Positions 15,939 to 23,609 of a DNA stretch of 64,000 nucleotides are shown in pieces (positions within the stretch are counted from its first letter, which is position 1; every line of letters begins with the position of its first letter). The stretch comes from Lachnospiraceae bacterium (GTDB lineage Bacteria > Bacillota > Clostridia > Lachnospirales > Lachnospiraceae), in contig CAJTFL010000006.1 in the NCBI GenBank assembly GCA_910575565.1, positions 1 through 64,000 on the forward strand, written 5' to 3'. The notes beneath the pieces were generated by a model that ran no database searches, was not told where the DNA came from, and saw nothing but the letters and a program-made list of their open reading frames with translations. The translations under genes were made by a program, and so were the position numbers.

Positions 15939-15975
15939 TCAGGCCTAAAGCTGACTTAAAGAGCGAGGTATGTAA

Positions 15976-16974
15976 ATGTCTGAGAATTTAATCGAAGTAA
16001 AAAAGCTGGTAACTCAGTTTTCCGGCAAAAACGGAACCGTTACCGCTGTAGACGGCGTATCCTTTAGTATCCGGAAAGGCAAGACACTAGGGATCGTAGG
16101 GGAGTCCGGCTGCGGAAAGTCTGTAACCAGTATGTCGATCCTGCGTCTGATTCCTGCCCATTCCGGGAAGATCGCCTCCGGGGAAATCCTCTTCGGGGGA
16201 AAGGATCTGACCAAGCTCTCAGAGAAGGAGATCCGCCATATCCGGGGGAACGAGATTGCCATGATATTTCAGGACTCCATGACAGGGCTGAATCCGGTAA
16301 TGACCATCGGAAAGCAGCTTGTCGAGACCATAACCGCGCATAATAAAATGGATAAAAAGGATGCGTGGGCCCGCGCGGAAGAGATGCTTAAGAAAGTGGG
16401 CATCCCTTCCCCGGCCCAGCGCCTGAAAGAATATCCCCACCAGCTTTCCGGAGGTATGCGCCAGCGTGTTATGATCGCCATGGCTTTATCCTGCAATGCT
16501 TCTCTGTTTATTGCTGATGAGCCTACTACAGCCTTGGATGTGACCATCCAGGCGCAGATCCTGGAGCTGATGCGGGAATTGAAGGAGAAGGAAAATAAGT
16601 CCATTATGCTGATTACCCATGATATGGGGGTAGTGGCTGAGATGGCAGATGACGTGATGGTAATGTATGCGGGAAAAGAGATGGAATACGGGGATGTGCG
16701 CAGCATTTTTAAGAATCCTCTTCATCCCTATACCCAGGGGCTGCTTAAGTCCATTCCCCGCCTTGACCAGGATTCCAGTGAGAAGCTGTTTAACATCAAA
16801 GGCTCCGTCCCGGATCTTTCCGAGATGCCCAAGGGCTGCCGGTTCTGCACCCGGTGTCCGGAGGCCAAGGAGCTTTGCCATAAGCAGGAGCCGGGGCTGG
16901 CTGAGGCAGACGGCCATAAGGTGCGCTGCTGGAAGTATGATGCCAAGGGAGGTTGGGAAGATGGCGGGAGATAA
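15976..16974 (+). CDS. ABC transporter ATPase, DppD/OppD type
   Basis: The 332-aa ATPase has Walker A GESGCGKS (residues about 36-43), signature LSGGMRQRV, Walker B LFIADEPTTALD and the H-loop (LITHDMGVV). A C-terminal OppD/DppD extension contains a Cys cluster (CRFCTRCPEAKELC) that in relatives can bind an iron-sulfur cluster. GAGGTATGTAA precedes ATG 15976. It ends with a 14-base overlap into the next ATPase gene. Confidence 0.93.
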   Translation: MSENLIEVKKLVTQFSGKNGTVTAVDGVSFSIRKGKTLGIVGESGCGKSVTSMSILRLIPAHSGKIASGEILFGGKDLTKLSEKEIRHIRGNEIAMIFQDSMTGLNPVMTIGKQLVETITAHNKMDKKDAWARAEEMLKKVGIPSPAQRLKEYPHQLSGGMRQRVMIAMALSCNASLFIADEPTTALDVTIQAQILELMRELKEKENKSIMLITHDMGVVAEMADDVMVMYAGKEMEYGDVRSIFKNPLHPYTQGLLKSIPRLDQDSSEKLFNIKGSVPDLSEMPKGCRFCTRCPEAKELCHKQEPGLAEADGHKVRCWKYDAKGGWEDGGR

Positions 16975-17953
16975 GGAAGTTCTGGTTCAGTTAAGGGATG
17001 TGAAAAAGGAATTTGTCACCGCGAAAACATGGGCCGGAAAACCGCTTAAGGTGGTTCATGCGGTGGATCAGGTAAACCTTTCCATCTATAAGGGAGAAAC
17101 CATCGGTGTGGTTGGGGAATCCGGGTGCGGCAAATCCACCCTGGGGCGGTGCACACTCCAGCTGTTAAAGCCTACGTCTGGGGCAGTGCTGTATAAAGGG
17201 GAAGACATTACCCATTACAATAAGGAGCAGATGCGCCAGATGCGCCGGAAGATGCAGCTGATTTTCCAGGATCCTTACGCTTCCTTGAACCCCAGGATGA
17301 CGGTGCTGGAATTAATCCGCGCCCCTTTGGATGCCTTTGGGATTGGCAGCAATGAGGAACGGATCCGGAAGGTAAAGGAGATTATGGAGTTAGTGGGTAT
17401 GCCGGAAAATATGATGAACCGGTATCCCCATGAGTTCTCCGGCGGCCAGCGGCAGAGGATCGTTATCGCCAGGGCGCTGGTGCTGGATCCGGAATTTGTG
17501 GTTTGCGACGAGCCGGTGTCCGCCCTGGACGTGTCGGTGCGGGCCCAGGTGCTGAACTTAATCCAGGAGCTGAAAAAAACCAAGGATCTGACGTATTTAT
17601 TTATTTCCCATGACTTAAGCGTGGTAAAATACGTATCCGATCGGATTGCGGTAATGTATTTGGGAAGGGTAGTAGAGGTGGCAGAGAAGGATGAACTGTA
17701 TCAAAATCCGGTTCATCCCTATACGAAAGCGCTGCTGTCGGCAATTCCCATCCCAGATGTGGATAACCAGATGAAGCGGGAGATTCTTACCGGAGATGTG
17801 CCAAGCCCCTTAAATCCGCCTTCCGGCTGCTACTTCCATACCAGATGTAAGTATGCAGCAGAGAAGTGCCGGACGGAATGCCCGCGCCTTCAGGATGTCG
17901 GCGGCGGGCATATGGCGGCCTGCCATTTGTGCCAGGGAGGAAAGGAAGGATAA
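16961..17953 (+). CDS. ABC transporter ATPase, DppF/OppF type
   Basis: The 330-aa ATPase starts at ATG 16961, inside the end of the preceding gene, eight bases after GGGAGG. Walker A GESGCGKS, signature FSGGQRQRI, Walker B FVVCDEPVSALD and the switch His (FISHDLSVV) are all intact. The C-terminus has the second Cys group (CYFHTRCKYAAEKC). It forms the heterodimer with the DppD-type subunit. A much longer in-frame upstream extension is a shadow inside the previous gene. Confidence 0.93.
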   Translation: MAGDKEVLVQLRDVKKEFVTAKTWAGKPLKVVHAVDQVNLSIYKGETIGVVGESGCGKSTLGRCTLQLLKPTSGAVLYKGEDITHYNKEQMRQMRRKMQLIFQDPYASLNPRMTVLELIRAPLDAFGIGSNEERIRKVKEIMELVGMPENMMNRYPHEFSGGQRQRIVIARALVLDPEFVVCDEPVSALDVSVRAQVLNLIQELKKTKDLTYLFISHDLSVVKYVSDRIAVMYLGRVVEVAEKDELYQNPVHPYTKALLSAIPIPDVDNQMKREILTGDVPSPLNPPSGCYFHTRCKYAAEKCRTECPRLQDVGGGHMAACHLCQGGKEG

Positions 17954-17958
17954 AAGGA

Positions 17959-19377
17959 ATGTTTCGGCCGGATGAAGAATTATCGATGAAAATCGATCAG
18001 TGGATTAAGGATAATACAGATGCGTTCGTCAGCGATTTAAGGCGATTGGTAGCGGTTCCCAGTGTTTCCCAGGAAAATGAAGGAGGATATCCCTTTGGAA
18101 GGAATTGTGCCAAGGTACTGGACGAGGCGGGGGCAGTGGCGGAAAAGTATGGCTTTACGGTAGAAAACCATGAGTATTACTGCGGCAGCCTGCTGGTGAA
18201 AGGAAGGCTGGAAAATCCTAAACGCATTGGGCTTTTTGCCCATTTGGACGTGGTTCCCTTGGGGGAGGACTGGCAGTATCCTCCCCTGGGCTGTACCTTA
18301 AAGGACGGATACCTTATCGGACGGGGCGTAGGGGATAATAAAGGGCCAGGGGTCTGCGGACTTTATGCCCTTCGCTTCTTAAAGGAGCAGGGCATAAAGC
18401 TGGACAATGACGTAGTACTGTATTTAGGCCTTTCAGAAGAAACGGGCATGAGCGACATTGACTACTTTTGCAAAACCCAGAAGGTTCCGGATTTCGGCCT
18501 GGTGACGGATACTAATTTTCCCGTATGCTACGGGGAGAAGGGCCTGATGCGGGCAAAGATCCGACACTTGGCGGAAGGGAACCTGGTGGGGTTTCATGCA
18601 GGAAGCGTGGTGAATGTGATTCCTTCCAAAGCGGAGGCAGTCGTCCGGGGGATTTCCCAGGAGGAAGCCAGGAAACGGATGGAAAAAAACCGCCGGATCA
18701 CCGTAGAGGAAGATAAAGAAGGGGTAAGGATTACCGCTTCGGGAATTTCCCGCCATGCGGCCTTCCCGGAAGGTTCACTTAATGCGGTCCATGTGCTGGC
18801 AGAAGCCCTTGACGCTTCCGGCATTCTTACTGGAAGCAGCCGGAAGGCGGTTAAAGCCTTAAGCGTGCTGACTGGAGATGATTACGGCCATGGGGCGGGA
18901 ATTCCCTTTGAAGATCAGGAGTCTGGAAAGTTGACCTGCATCGGAAGTTTGGCGCGTCTAGAGGATGGGGTGTTGTCGGTATCTTTTGACATCCGGTATC
19001 CGGTAACGGTTAAAGGAGAGGATGTGGAGGAAGCTTTCCGGGAAAGGGTTAATGGCATGGGATTTTCTTATGAAGCCGGAGAGCTTTCCCCGCCGGCCTA
19101 TGTGCCCCTTAGTCATCCGTATATCCCTCTTCTTAGCAGCATCTGCGATTACGTCCAGGGAAAGCATTACGAGCCTTATACCATGGGAGGCGGGACGTAT
19201 TCCAGGCATCTTCCTGCCGCTATCGGCTTCGGCCCAGGCGTGCCGGATGCCCCTAATCCCTTTGGCGACGGCCATGGCCAGGGACATCAGCCGGATGAAT
19301 GCGTGCCGCTTGATATGTTGTTGAAGGGGATTAAGACGTATATTTTGTCGCTTGTGGAATTGGATAAGGTTTTGTAA
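17959..19377 (+). CDS. PepV-like M20 dipeptidase
   Basis: The protein of about 472 aa is an M20 family (Sapep/PepV) metal-dependent dipeptidase. Metal and catalytic residues are visible in LFAHLDVVPLGEDW, GRGVGDNKGP and LGLSEETGMSD, with a distal His near GMSRHAAFPEG-like sequence (ISRHAAFPEGS) and a C-terminal GDGHGQGHQPDE segment. ATG 17959 begins just after the DppF stop; ATG 17986 is an alternative. Its place at the end of the transporter operon suggests cytoplasmic cleavage of imported peptides. Confidence 0.88.
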   Translation: MFRPDEELSMKIDQWIKDNTDAFVSDLRRLVAVPSVSQENEGGYPFGRNCAKVLDEAGAVAEKYGFTVENHEYYCGSLLVKGRLENPKRIGLFAHLDVVPLGEDWQYPPLGCTLKDGYLIGRGVGDNKGPGVCGLYALRFLKEQGIKLDNDVVLYLGLSEETGMSDIDYFCKTQKVPDFGLVTDTNFPVCYGEKGLMRAKIRHLAEGNLVGFHAGSVVNVIPSKAEAVVRGISQEEARKRMEKNRRITVEEDKEGVRITASGISRHAAFPEGSLNAVHVLAEALDASGILTGSSRKAVKALSVLTGDDYGHGAGIPFEDQESGKLTCIGSLARLEDGVLSVSFDIRYPVTVKGEDVEEAFRERVNGMGFSYEAGELSPPAYVPLSHPYIPLLSSICDYVQGKHYEPYTMGGGTYSRHLPAAIGFGPGVPDAPNPFGDGHGQGHQPDECVPLDMLLKGIKTYILSLVELDKVL

Positions 19378-19407
19378 GGTAATAATGGTTTGTTTAGTTG
19401 GGTAGCT

Positions 19408-19443
19408 GGGGGAGAATTAATGCTTTGTCAACCTGGATAGCTC
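19408..19443 (-). repeat. 35-bp dispersed repeat, single inverted copy
   Basis: Read on the minus strand, this is AGCTATCCAGGTTGACAAAG followed by CATTAATTCTCCCC. Two tandem copies of the same unit in opposite orientation lie at 26723-26792. Every copy includes TTGACA. The copies bracket the GntR to TIGR01906 genes. Confidence 0.8.
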
Positions 19444-19563
19444 TTAGATAGATTTTGGTATGCTGAGGATGTTTTTTTGGCGGAAGTGTTTCATTACTGA
19501 TAAAATTTTAAAATACAAAATCATAATAAAAGTAAAGAAGCAGCGGAAAAAGGGGGAAGCGCG

Positions 19564-20259
19564 ATGGCACAGAAAAGAGCATCTACCTTGAAGAAGGAAA
19601 TTTACGACTCCATGATCAGCGATATTATCGAAGGAGTTTACAAGCAAGGGGAGATCATTAACGAAAAACAACTGATTGAAAAGTATGGCGTCAGCAAATC
19701 CCCTATCCGGGATGCTTTGATTGAGCTTTGCAATGAGGGGGTTTTGATCAGCCATCCCCGGTATGGATATGAGATTGTCCGGATTAATGAGAAGGAAATC
19801 TGCGATATTGTTGACTTTCGGGCAATGGTGGAAGGCCAGTGCCTGCGGGAAGCTGCCGGGAAGATGGGGCTTGATGACCTTAAGGAATTAAAGGAGTATA
19901 CCCTTGCCTTAAGCCGCGAGACGACAAAAGATCTTCCTATCTTAACGCATTGGGAGAACAATACCGGCTTTCACCTAAAGCTTCTCTACTACCATGGCAA
20001 TGATTACTGTTACCGGCTTGTGGAGAAAAGCTGCGGAATCCTGACCAGGGCTTATGCCCAGCGTGTCAGGGAAAAGTGGGGCAACAGCTCCTTGAAGATG
20101 GATTGCGAAAGCCATTTAAAAATTGTGGACTGCTTGCTGGAGGGGGATGTGGAAACGGGAGTGAAGGAACTTCAGGCGGATATACGGTCTTTTTTGGATA
20201 TCCTTTATCCAAATTTCAGTACTTTTGTGTCTGGCGGGGTGAAGTGGGCCGGAAGATAG
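19564..20259 (+). CDS. GntR-family regulator, FCD (FadR) subfamily
   Basis: The 231-aa protein has an N-terminal winged helix of GntR type (residues about 8-75, with IEKYGVSKSPIRDALIELCNEGV as the recognition region) and an all-helical FCD ligand domain (residues 82-215, metal-type Asp/His pattern FRAMVEGQCLREAA and ESHLKIVDCLLEGD). The start ATG 19564 follows GGGGGAAGCGCG-like purine-rich sequence. It lies 186 bases after the transporter/dipeptidase operon and may control it. The effector, usually an organic acid, is unknown. Confidence 0.88.
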   Translation: MAQKRASTLKKEIYDSMISDIIEGVYKQGEIINEKQLIEKYGVSKSPIRDALIELCNEGVLISHPRYGYEIVRINEKEICDIVDFRAMVEGQCLREAAGKMGLDDLKELKEYTLALSRETTKDLPILTHWENNTGFHLKLLYYHGNDYCYRLVEKSCGILTRAYAQRVREKWGNSSLKMDCESHLKIVDCLLEGDVETGVKELQADIRSFLDILYPNFSTFVSGGVKWAGR

Positions 20260-20270
20260 AGGGAGAGAAT

Positions 20271-20316
20271 AAGCCGTGGAAAACAGGGGATTTGCCTTGT
20301 TTCTCATGGCTTTTTT
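20271..20316 (+). terminator. terminator after the GntR gene
   Basis: AAGCCGTGGAAAACA pairs imperfectly with TGTTTCTCATGGCTT around a 12-base loop and is followed by TTTTTT. It lies 12 bases past the stop. Confidence 0.75.
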
Positions 20317-20389
20317 GTGAATGGATGGTTGAGGGATAAGCAATCGTCTGTACACAATGCCAATATTCACAGAGATTGCGCTAAGGATG

Positions 20390-20418
20390 TTGAGATTCTG
20401 GTTTACATATGTTATAGT
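20390..20418 (+). promoter_or_regulatory. promoter of the exonuclease gene
   Basis: -35 TTGAGA (20390-20395) and -10 TATAGT (20413-20418) have a 17-base spacer, about 70 bases before the start codon. Confidence 0.7.
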
Positions 20419-20486
20419 AAAACAAACACATTGTAGACATAAAACGGGGCAGCATTAGTTGACTGGCGTGAAGGATGTGAGATGAA

Positions 20487-21470
20487 ATGAACTATATTGT
20501 TTTTGACCTGGAATGGAATCAAAGCCCCAAGGGAAAGGAAGGGGCTATTGATCACTTACCCTTTGAAATCATTGAGATTGGGGCGATTAAGCTGGATGAA
20601 AACAGGAATCCGATAGGGGAATTCCAGCAGTTAGTTTCCCCTTCGGTGTATTCCCAGATTCATTATAAGATTTCAGAAGTGACCCATTTGGATATGAAAA
20701 CGCTGCAGAGGGAAGGCGTCCCTTTTTCAGAGGCGATAAGCAGCTTTTTGGCCTGGTGCGGGAAGGATTTTTGGTTTGTGACCTGGGGTTCCATGGATTT
20801 GACGGAACTTCAGCGGAACATGGTTTATTTTGGGGAGGAGATTCCTTTTCCTATGCCGCTTTTGTATTACGATTTGCAGAAGCTGTACAGTTTGGAATAT
20901 CACGGCGGCGATGAGAAGATGTCCTTAGATCAGGCGGTAGAGGAAATGGGGATCCCTGTGGATGAGGAAAAGCCTTTCCACCATGCCCTGGATGATGCCT
21001 TTTACACGGGGCAGATTATGGCGAAAATGGGATTTGATCAGGTGAAGGCGTTTATTTCCATGGATTATTACCGCCTCCCGGAGAGGGAGGAGGATCAGGT
21101 AGTCCTTAATTTCCCAGGATACACCAAGTTTGTTTCCCGTGAATTTTGGGATAAGGAAGAGGTTCTGGCAAGCAGAAAGGTAAATGAAGTGATGTGCTGT
21201 TGCTGCCACAGGCTGCTTCGGAAAAAGATCCGGTGGTTTGCGGTAAATTCCAAGCTTTACGTCTGCCTGGCCGTCTGCCCGGAGCATGGCTTAATCCGCA
21301 GCAAGATTCGGATAAAAAAGTCTGAGTCGGGAAATGTTTTCGCTGTCCGGACCACAAAGCTGGCTACGGAAAAGGATGCCTTGGCTATCGCCCAGAAACG
21401 GGATGAAGTGAGGAAACGTCGGACGGAGCGGAACCGGATAAAGAGACGGGGCAGGAAAATCAGCGGATAG
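20487..21470 (+). CDS. DEDDh 3'-5' exonuclease with C-terminal Cys-rich tail
   Basis: The 327-aa protein has an N-terminal DEDDh exonuclease domain of the ERI-1/KapD type. It shows D7-x-E9 (VFDLEWNQ), a middle Asp in WGSMDLTEL, and H-x4-D in FHHALDDA near residue 167. After residue about 225 comes a part not usual in the bare domain: a CCCCHRLL group and C-x3-CPEHG, which could bind zinc, then a strongly basic end (KRRTERNRIKRRGRK). It probably trims RNA or DNA ends; the specific substrate is not shown. It is transcribed alone. Confidence 0.82.
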   Translation: MNYIVFDLEWNQSPKGKEGAIDHLPFEIIEIGAIKLDENRNPIGEFQQLVSPSVYSQIHYKISEVTHLDMKTLQREGVPFSEAISSFLAWCGKDFWFVTWGSMDLTELQRNMVYFGEEIPFPMPLLYYDLQKLYSLEYHGGDEKMSLDQAVEEMGIPVDEEKPFHHALDDAFYTGQIMAKMGFDQVKAFISMDYYRLPEREEDQVVLNFPGYTKFVSREFWDKEEVLASRKVNEVMCCCCHRLLRKKIRWFAVNSKLYVCLAVCPEHGLIRSKIRIKKSESGNVFAVRTTKLATEKDALAIAQKRDEVRKRRTERNRIKRRGRKISG

Positions 21471-21496
21471 GGCAGGTTTTGCCGTATCCGCTTTTT
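21462..21496 (+). terminator. terminator overlapping the exonuclease stop codon
   Basis: AGCGGATA and TATCCGCT form an 8-bp outer stem with an inner GGCA/TGCC, followed by TTTTT. The stop codon TAG lies inside the left arm. Confidence 0.85.
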
Positions 21497-21553
21497 CTGC
21501 GGGCAATGGGCAAACTTCTTTGCCTAAATTTCCATCAGACTGCGTTGCCGGCG

Positions 21554-21595
21554 GTCAACGATGCCACCGCAGAGCCTGTCCCAGCGAAGCGAGGG
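21554..21595 (+). repeat. 42-bp dispersed repeat core, copy A
   Basis: This segment, GTCAACGATGCCACCGCAGA onward, matches the minus strand of 52697-52738 with one difference. Flanking words (AATTTCCATC, CTGCGTTG, ATGCCCG) are also shared, so 21.5-21.65 kb appears to be a shorter, degenerate member of the 266-bp element at 52593-52858. Confidence 0.8.
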
Positions 21596-21660
21596 CAGCG
21601 TCTGTTAAATGGTATGCCCGAAGACCTATGCCCACAGCTACAGCAACAGCTATACTACAG

Positions 21661-22383
21661 CTATAGGAGGGCGTTTGACAGGTTTTCCCGCATCCGGTAG
21701 CCTACCCCGATTTCCGTAAAGATATAATATGGCTCTGCCGGGTTTTTTTCGATTTTCCGCCGGATGTGAGCCATGTTGACCCGGAGGATCTGATTGTTGT
21801 TATTATCGGCGTAAGGTCCCCAAATATGGCTGATGATATAATCGTAGGTGAGGACCCGGCCGCTGTTTTTGGCTAAGAGGGATACCAGCTTATATTCAAT
21901 CTGCGTTAGATGAATGGCTTCCCCCTTTAGCGTTACCAGGCGCTTGGTAAAGTCAATGGACAAATCGCCGTAGGAATAGATGCCTTCCGGGTTTGCGGTG
22001 AGGATCCCTGCATTTTGGTGGTGGCGCAGGGCAGTGCGGATGCGGGCTAAAAGCTCGGAGGTTCCGAAAGGCTTGGTGATATAGTCGTCGCATCCGCTGT
22101 CTAAGGCCAGAACCTTTTCCTGCTCATTCGTCCGGGCAGAGATAACAATAATGGGAATCATGGACCATTTCCGCACCTGCTTAATCACATTGACTCCGTC
22201 CATATCCGGCAGGCCTAAATCCAAAAGGATAATATCAGGGATGCAGGAAGTGATAAAAGACAGGCCTTCATGGCCGGTGGAGGCAGCAATGACTTTATAG
22301 TTATGGGCGGACAGAGTGGTTTCCATAAAGTTACAGATGTTTTTTTCATCTTCAATGATGACAACCGTAGGCTTAAAATTCAT
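21661..22383 (-). CDS. kdpE: KdpE-like response regulator
   Basis: The 240-aa OmpR-type regulator has a receiver domain (acidic pair E11-D12, phosphoryl-acceptor D55 in LLDLGLPD, K near residue 104) and a winged-helix domain. Its end matches KdpE (HIWGP, RVNMAHIRRKIE, TEIGVGYRM). It overlaps the sensor kinase gene by 11 bases. In other bacteria KdpE activates the kdpFABC potassium pump; no such genes are present here, so the target may lie elsewhere. Confidence 0.88.
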   Translation of the reverse strand: MNFKPTVVIIEDEKNICNFMETTLSAHNYKVIAASTGHEGLSFITSCIPDIILLDLGLPDMDGVNVIKQVRKWSMIPIIVISARTNEQEKVLALDSGCDDYITKPFGTSELLARIRTALRHHQNAGILTANPEGIYSYGDLSIDFTKRLVTLKGEAIHLTQIEYKLVSLLAKNSGRVLTYDYIISHIWGPYADNNNNQILRVNMAHIRRKIEKNPAEPYYIFTEIGVGYRMRENLSNALL

Positions 22384-23512
22384 GGGAAGTCTCCTCTTTT
22401 AAGGGAAGGCAGAAGGTAAATTCTGCTCCCTTTTCGTAATTTGACGCATAGATGCTGCCGCCATGGGCGGTGATAATGGTTCGGCAAATGGTAAGGCCGA
22501 TGCCCATGCCTTTCCGGGAGTCGCCGCTTTGGCTGGGGGCGGAAGGGCTTCCTTCAAAAATTGACTCCAGCTTGTCCTCCGGGATGCCTTGGCCGCAGTC
22601 CCGTATTCGGACAAAAGCCATGCCTTCCCTGGTGGAAACCGACAAGCTGACAGGCTTGTCCGGGCAGCCGTGGTAGTAGGCGTTTTCCATTAAGTTAATT
22701 AAGACCTGTTCAATTAAGGTGGCATCCATGGGGATGATCATTAAATCCTCCGGAATCTGTACGTGGATGATTGCCTGGGGGATGCGTTTTTTTAAGCGCA
22801 GAATGGCTTCCGACAGTACCTCCTCCAAAAGCTCTGAGGTTTTGTGGAGAGGGGTGTCATTCGTCCGGATCCGGGTAATGGTCAGCAGGTTTTCCACCAT
22901 GTTTAACAGCCAGTTGGCATCGTCATTAATATTTTTCACCAGCTCGGTCTGTTCTTTGGCCGTAAGGGAATCCCTGGCGTCCAAAAAGGTGCTGCAAGCG
23001 CCGATTATCCCGGTTAATGGCGTCCGCAAATCATGGGAGACGGCGCGGAGGAGATTGGCCCGCATGGTTTCCTTTTCCGCTTCCATCAAAAGCTTTTCCC
23101 GTTCCTGGATAATCTTGTTTTGAAGCTTTAAATGGGAGGTCATGGTGCTGATAATGCCGGCGATGATGATCATCCCCAGGAAAGTGATCGGATAGCCGTC
23201 CATAGTGAAATTAAACTTCATAAAGGGATAAGTGAATACGTAATTGACGCAGATTACTCCGATAAAGGAGGCGATTATCCCAGGGGCATAGCCATTGGAA
23301 TACCGGGAGATAAATACGATGGCCAGGATATAGATGATTGCCACGCTGGTGGTATTTTTTCCCAGATAAAAGAAAAGGACGGCCAATAAAGTGGAGAAAG
23401 ATAAAATGGAAGCGGTCAGAGCCGTATTTTTTATCAGCATATGGCGGGGCATCCGCTCTTTTTTCCGCTTTAGCTTAAGCGGCAGATTCACTAAAACGCG
23501 GCTGAAGTTCAT
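22373..23512 (-). CDS. kdpD: truncated KdpD-like sensor histidine kinase
   Basis: The 379-aa protein keeps the DUF4118 membrane block (about residues 30-125), a HisKA dimerisation segment with H160 (AVSHDLRTPL), and a full ATPase domain (N box NLMENAYYHG, G boxes RDCGQGIPE and GMGIGLTIC). The long N-terminal KdpD sensor and universal-stress domains, about 380 residues in E. coli, are absent. The start ATG 23512 is followed by a basic stretch (KLKRKKERMPRHM) in place of that domain. Short forms like this are known in Clostridia. Confidence 0.85.
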   Translation of the reverse strand: MNFSRVLVNLPLKLKRKKERMPRHMLIKNTALTASILSFSTLLAVLFFYLGKNTTSVAIIYILAIVFISRYSNGYAPGIIASFIGVICVNYVFTYPFMKFNFTMDGYPITFLGMIIIAGIISTMTSHLKLQNKIIQEREKLLMEAEKETMRANLLRAVSHDLRTPLTGIIGACSTFLDARDSLTAKEQTELVKNINDDANWLLNMVENLLTITRIRTNDTPLHKTSELLEEVLSEAILRLKKRIPQAIIHVQIPEDLMIIPMDATLIEQVLINLMENAYYHGCPDKPVSLSVSTREGMAFVRIRDCGQGIPEDKLESIFEGSPSAPSQSGDSRKGMGIGLTICRTIITAHGGSIYASNYEKGAEFTFCLPLKEETSHEF

Positions 23513-23609
23513 TTGGCTGTCCCCCTCTATGGCTGCATACTGAAATTATAGCGGAAGATAAAAATAAGTTCCAGAAGTATGCCGTTACGATTTCGTTATA
23601 AGTTTTCCT

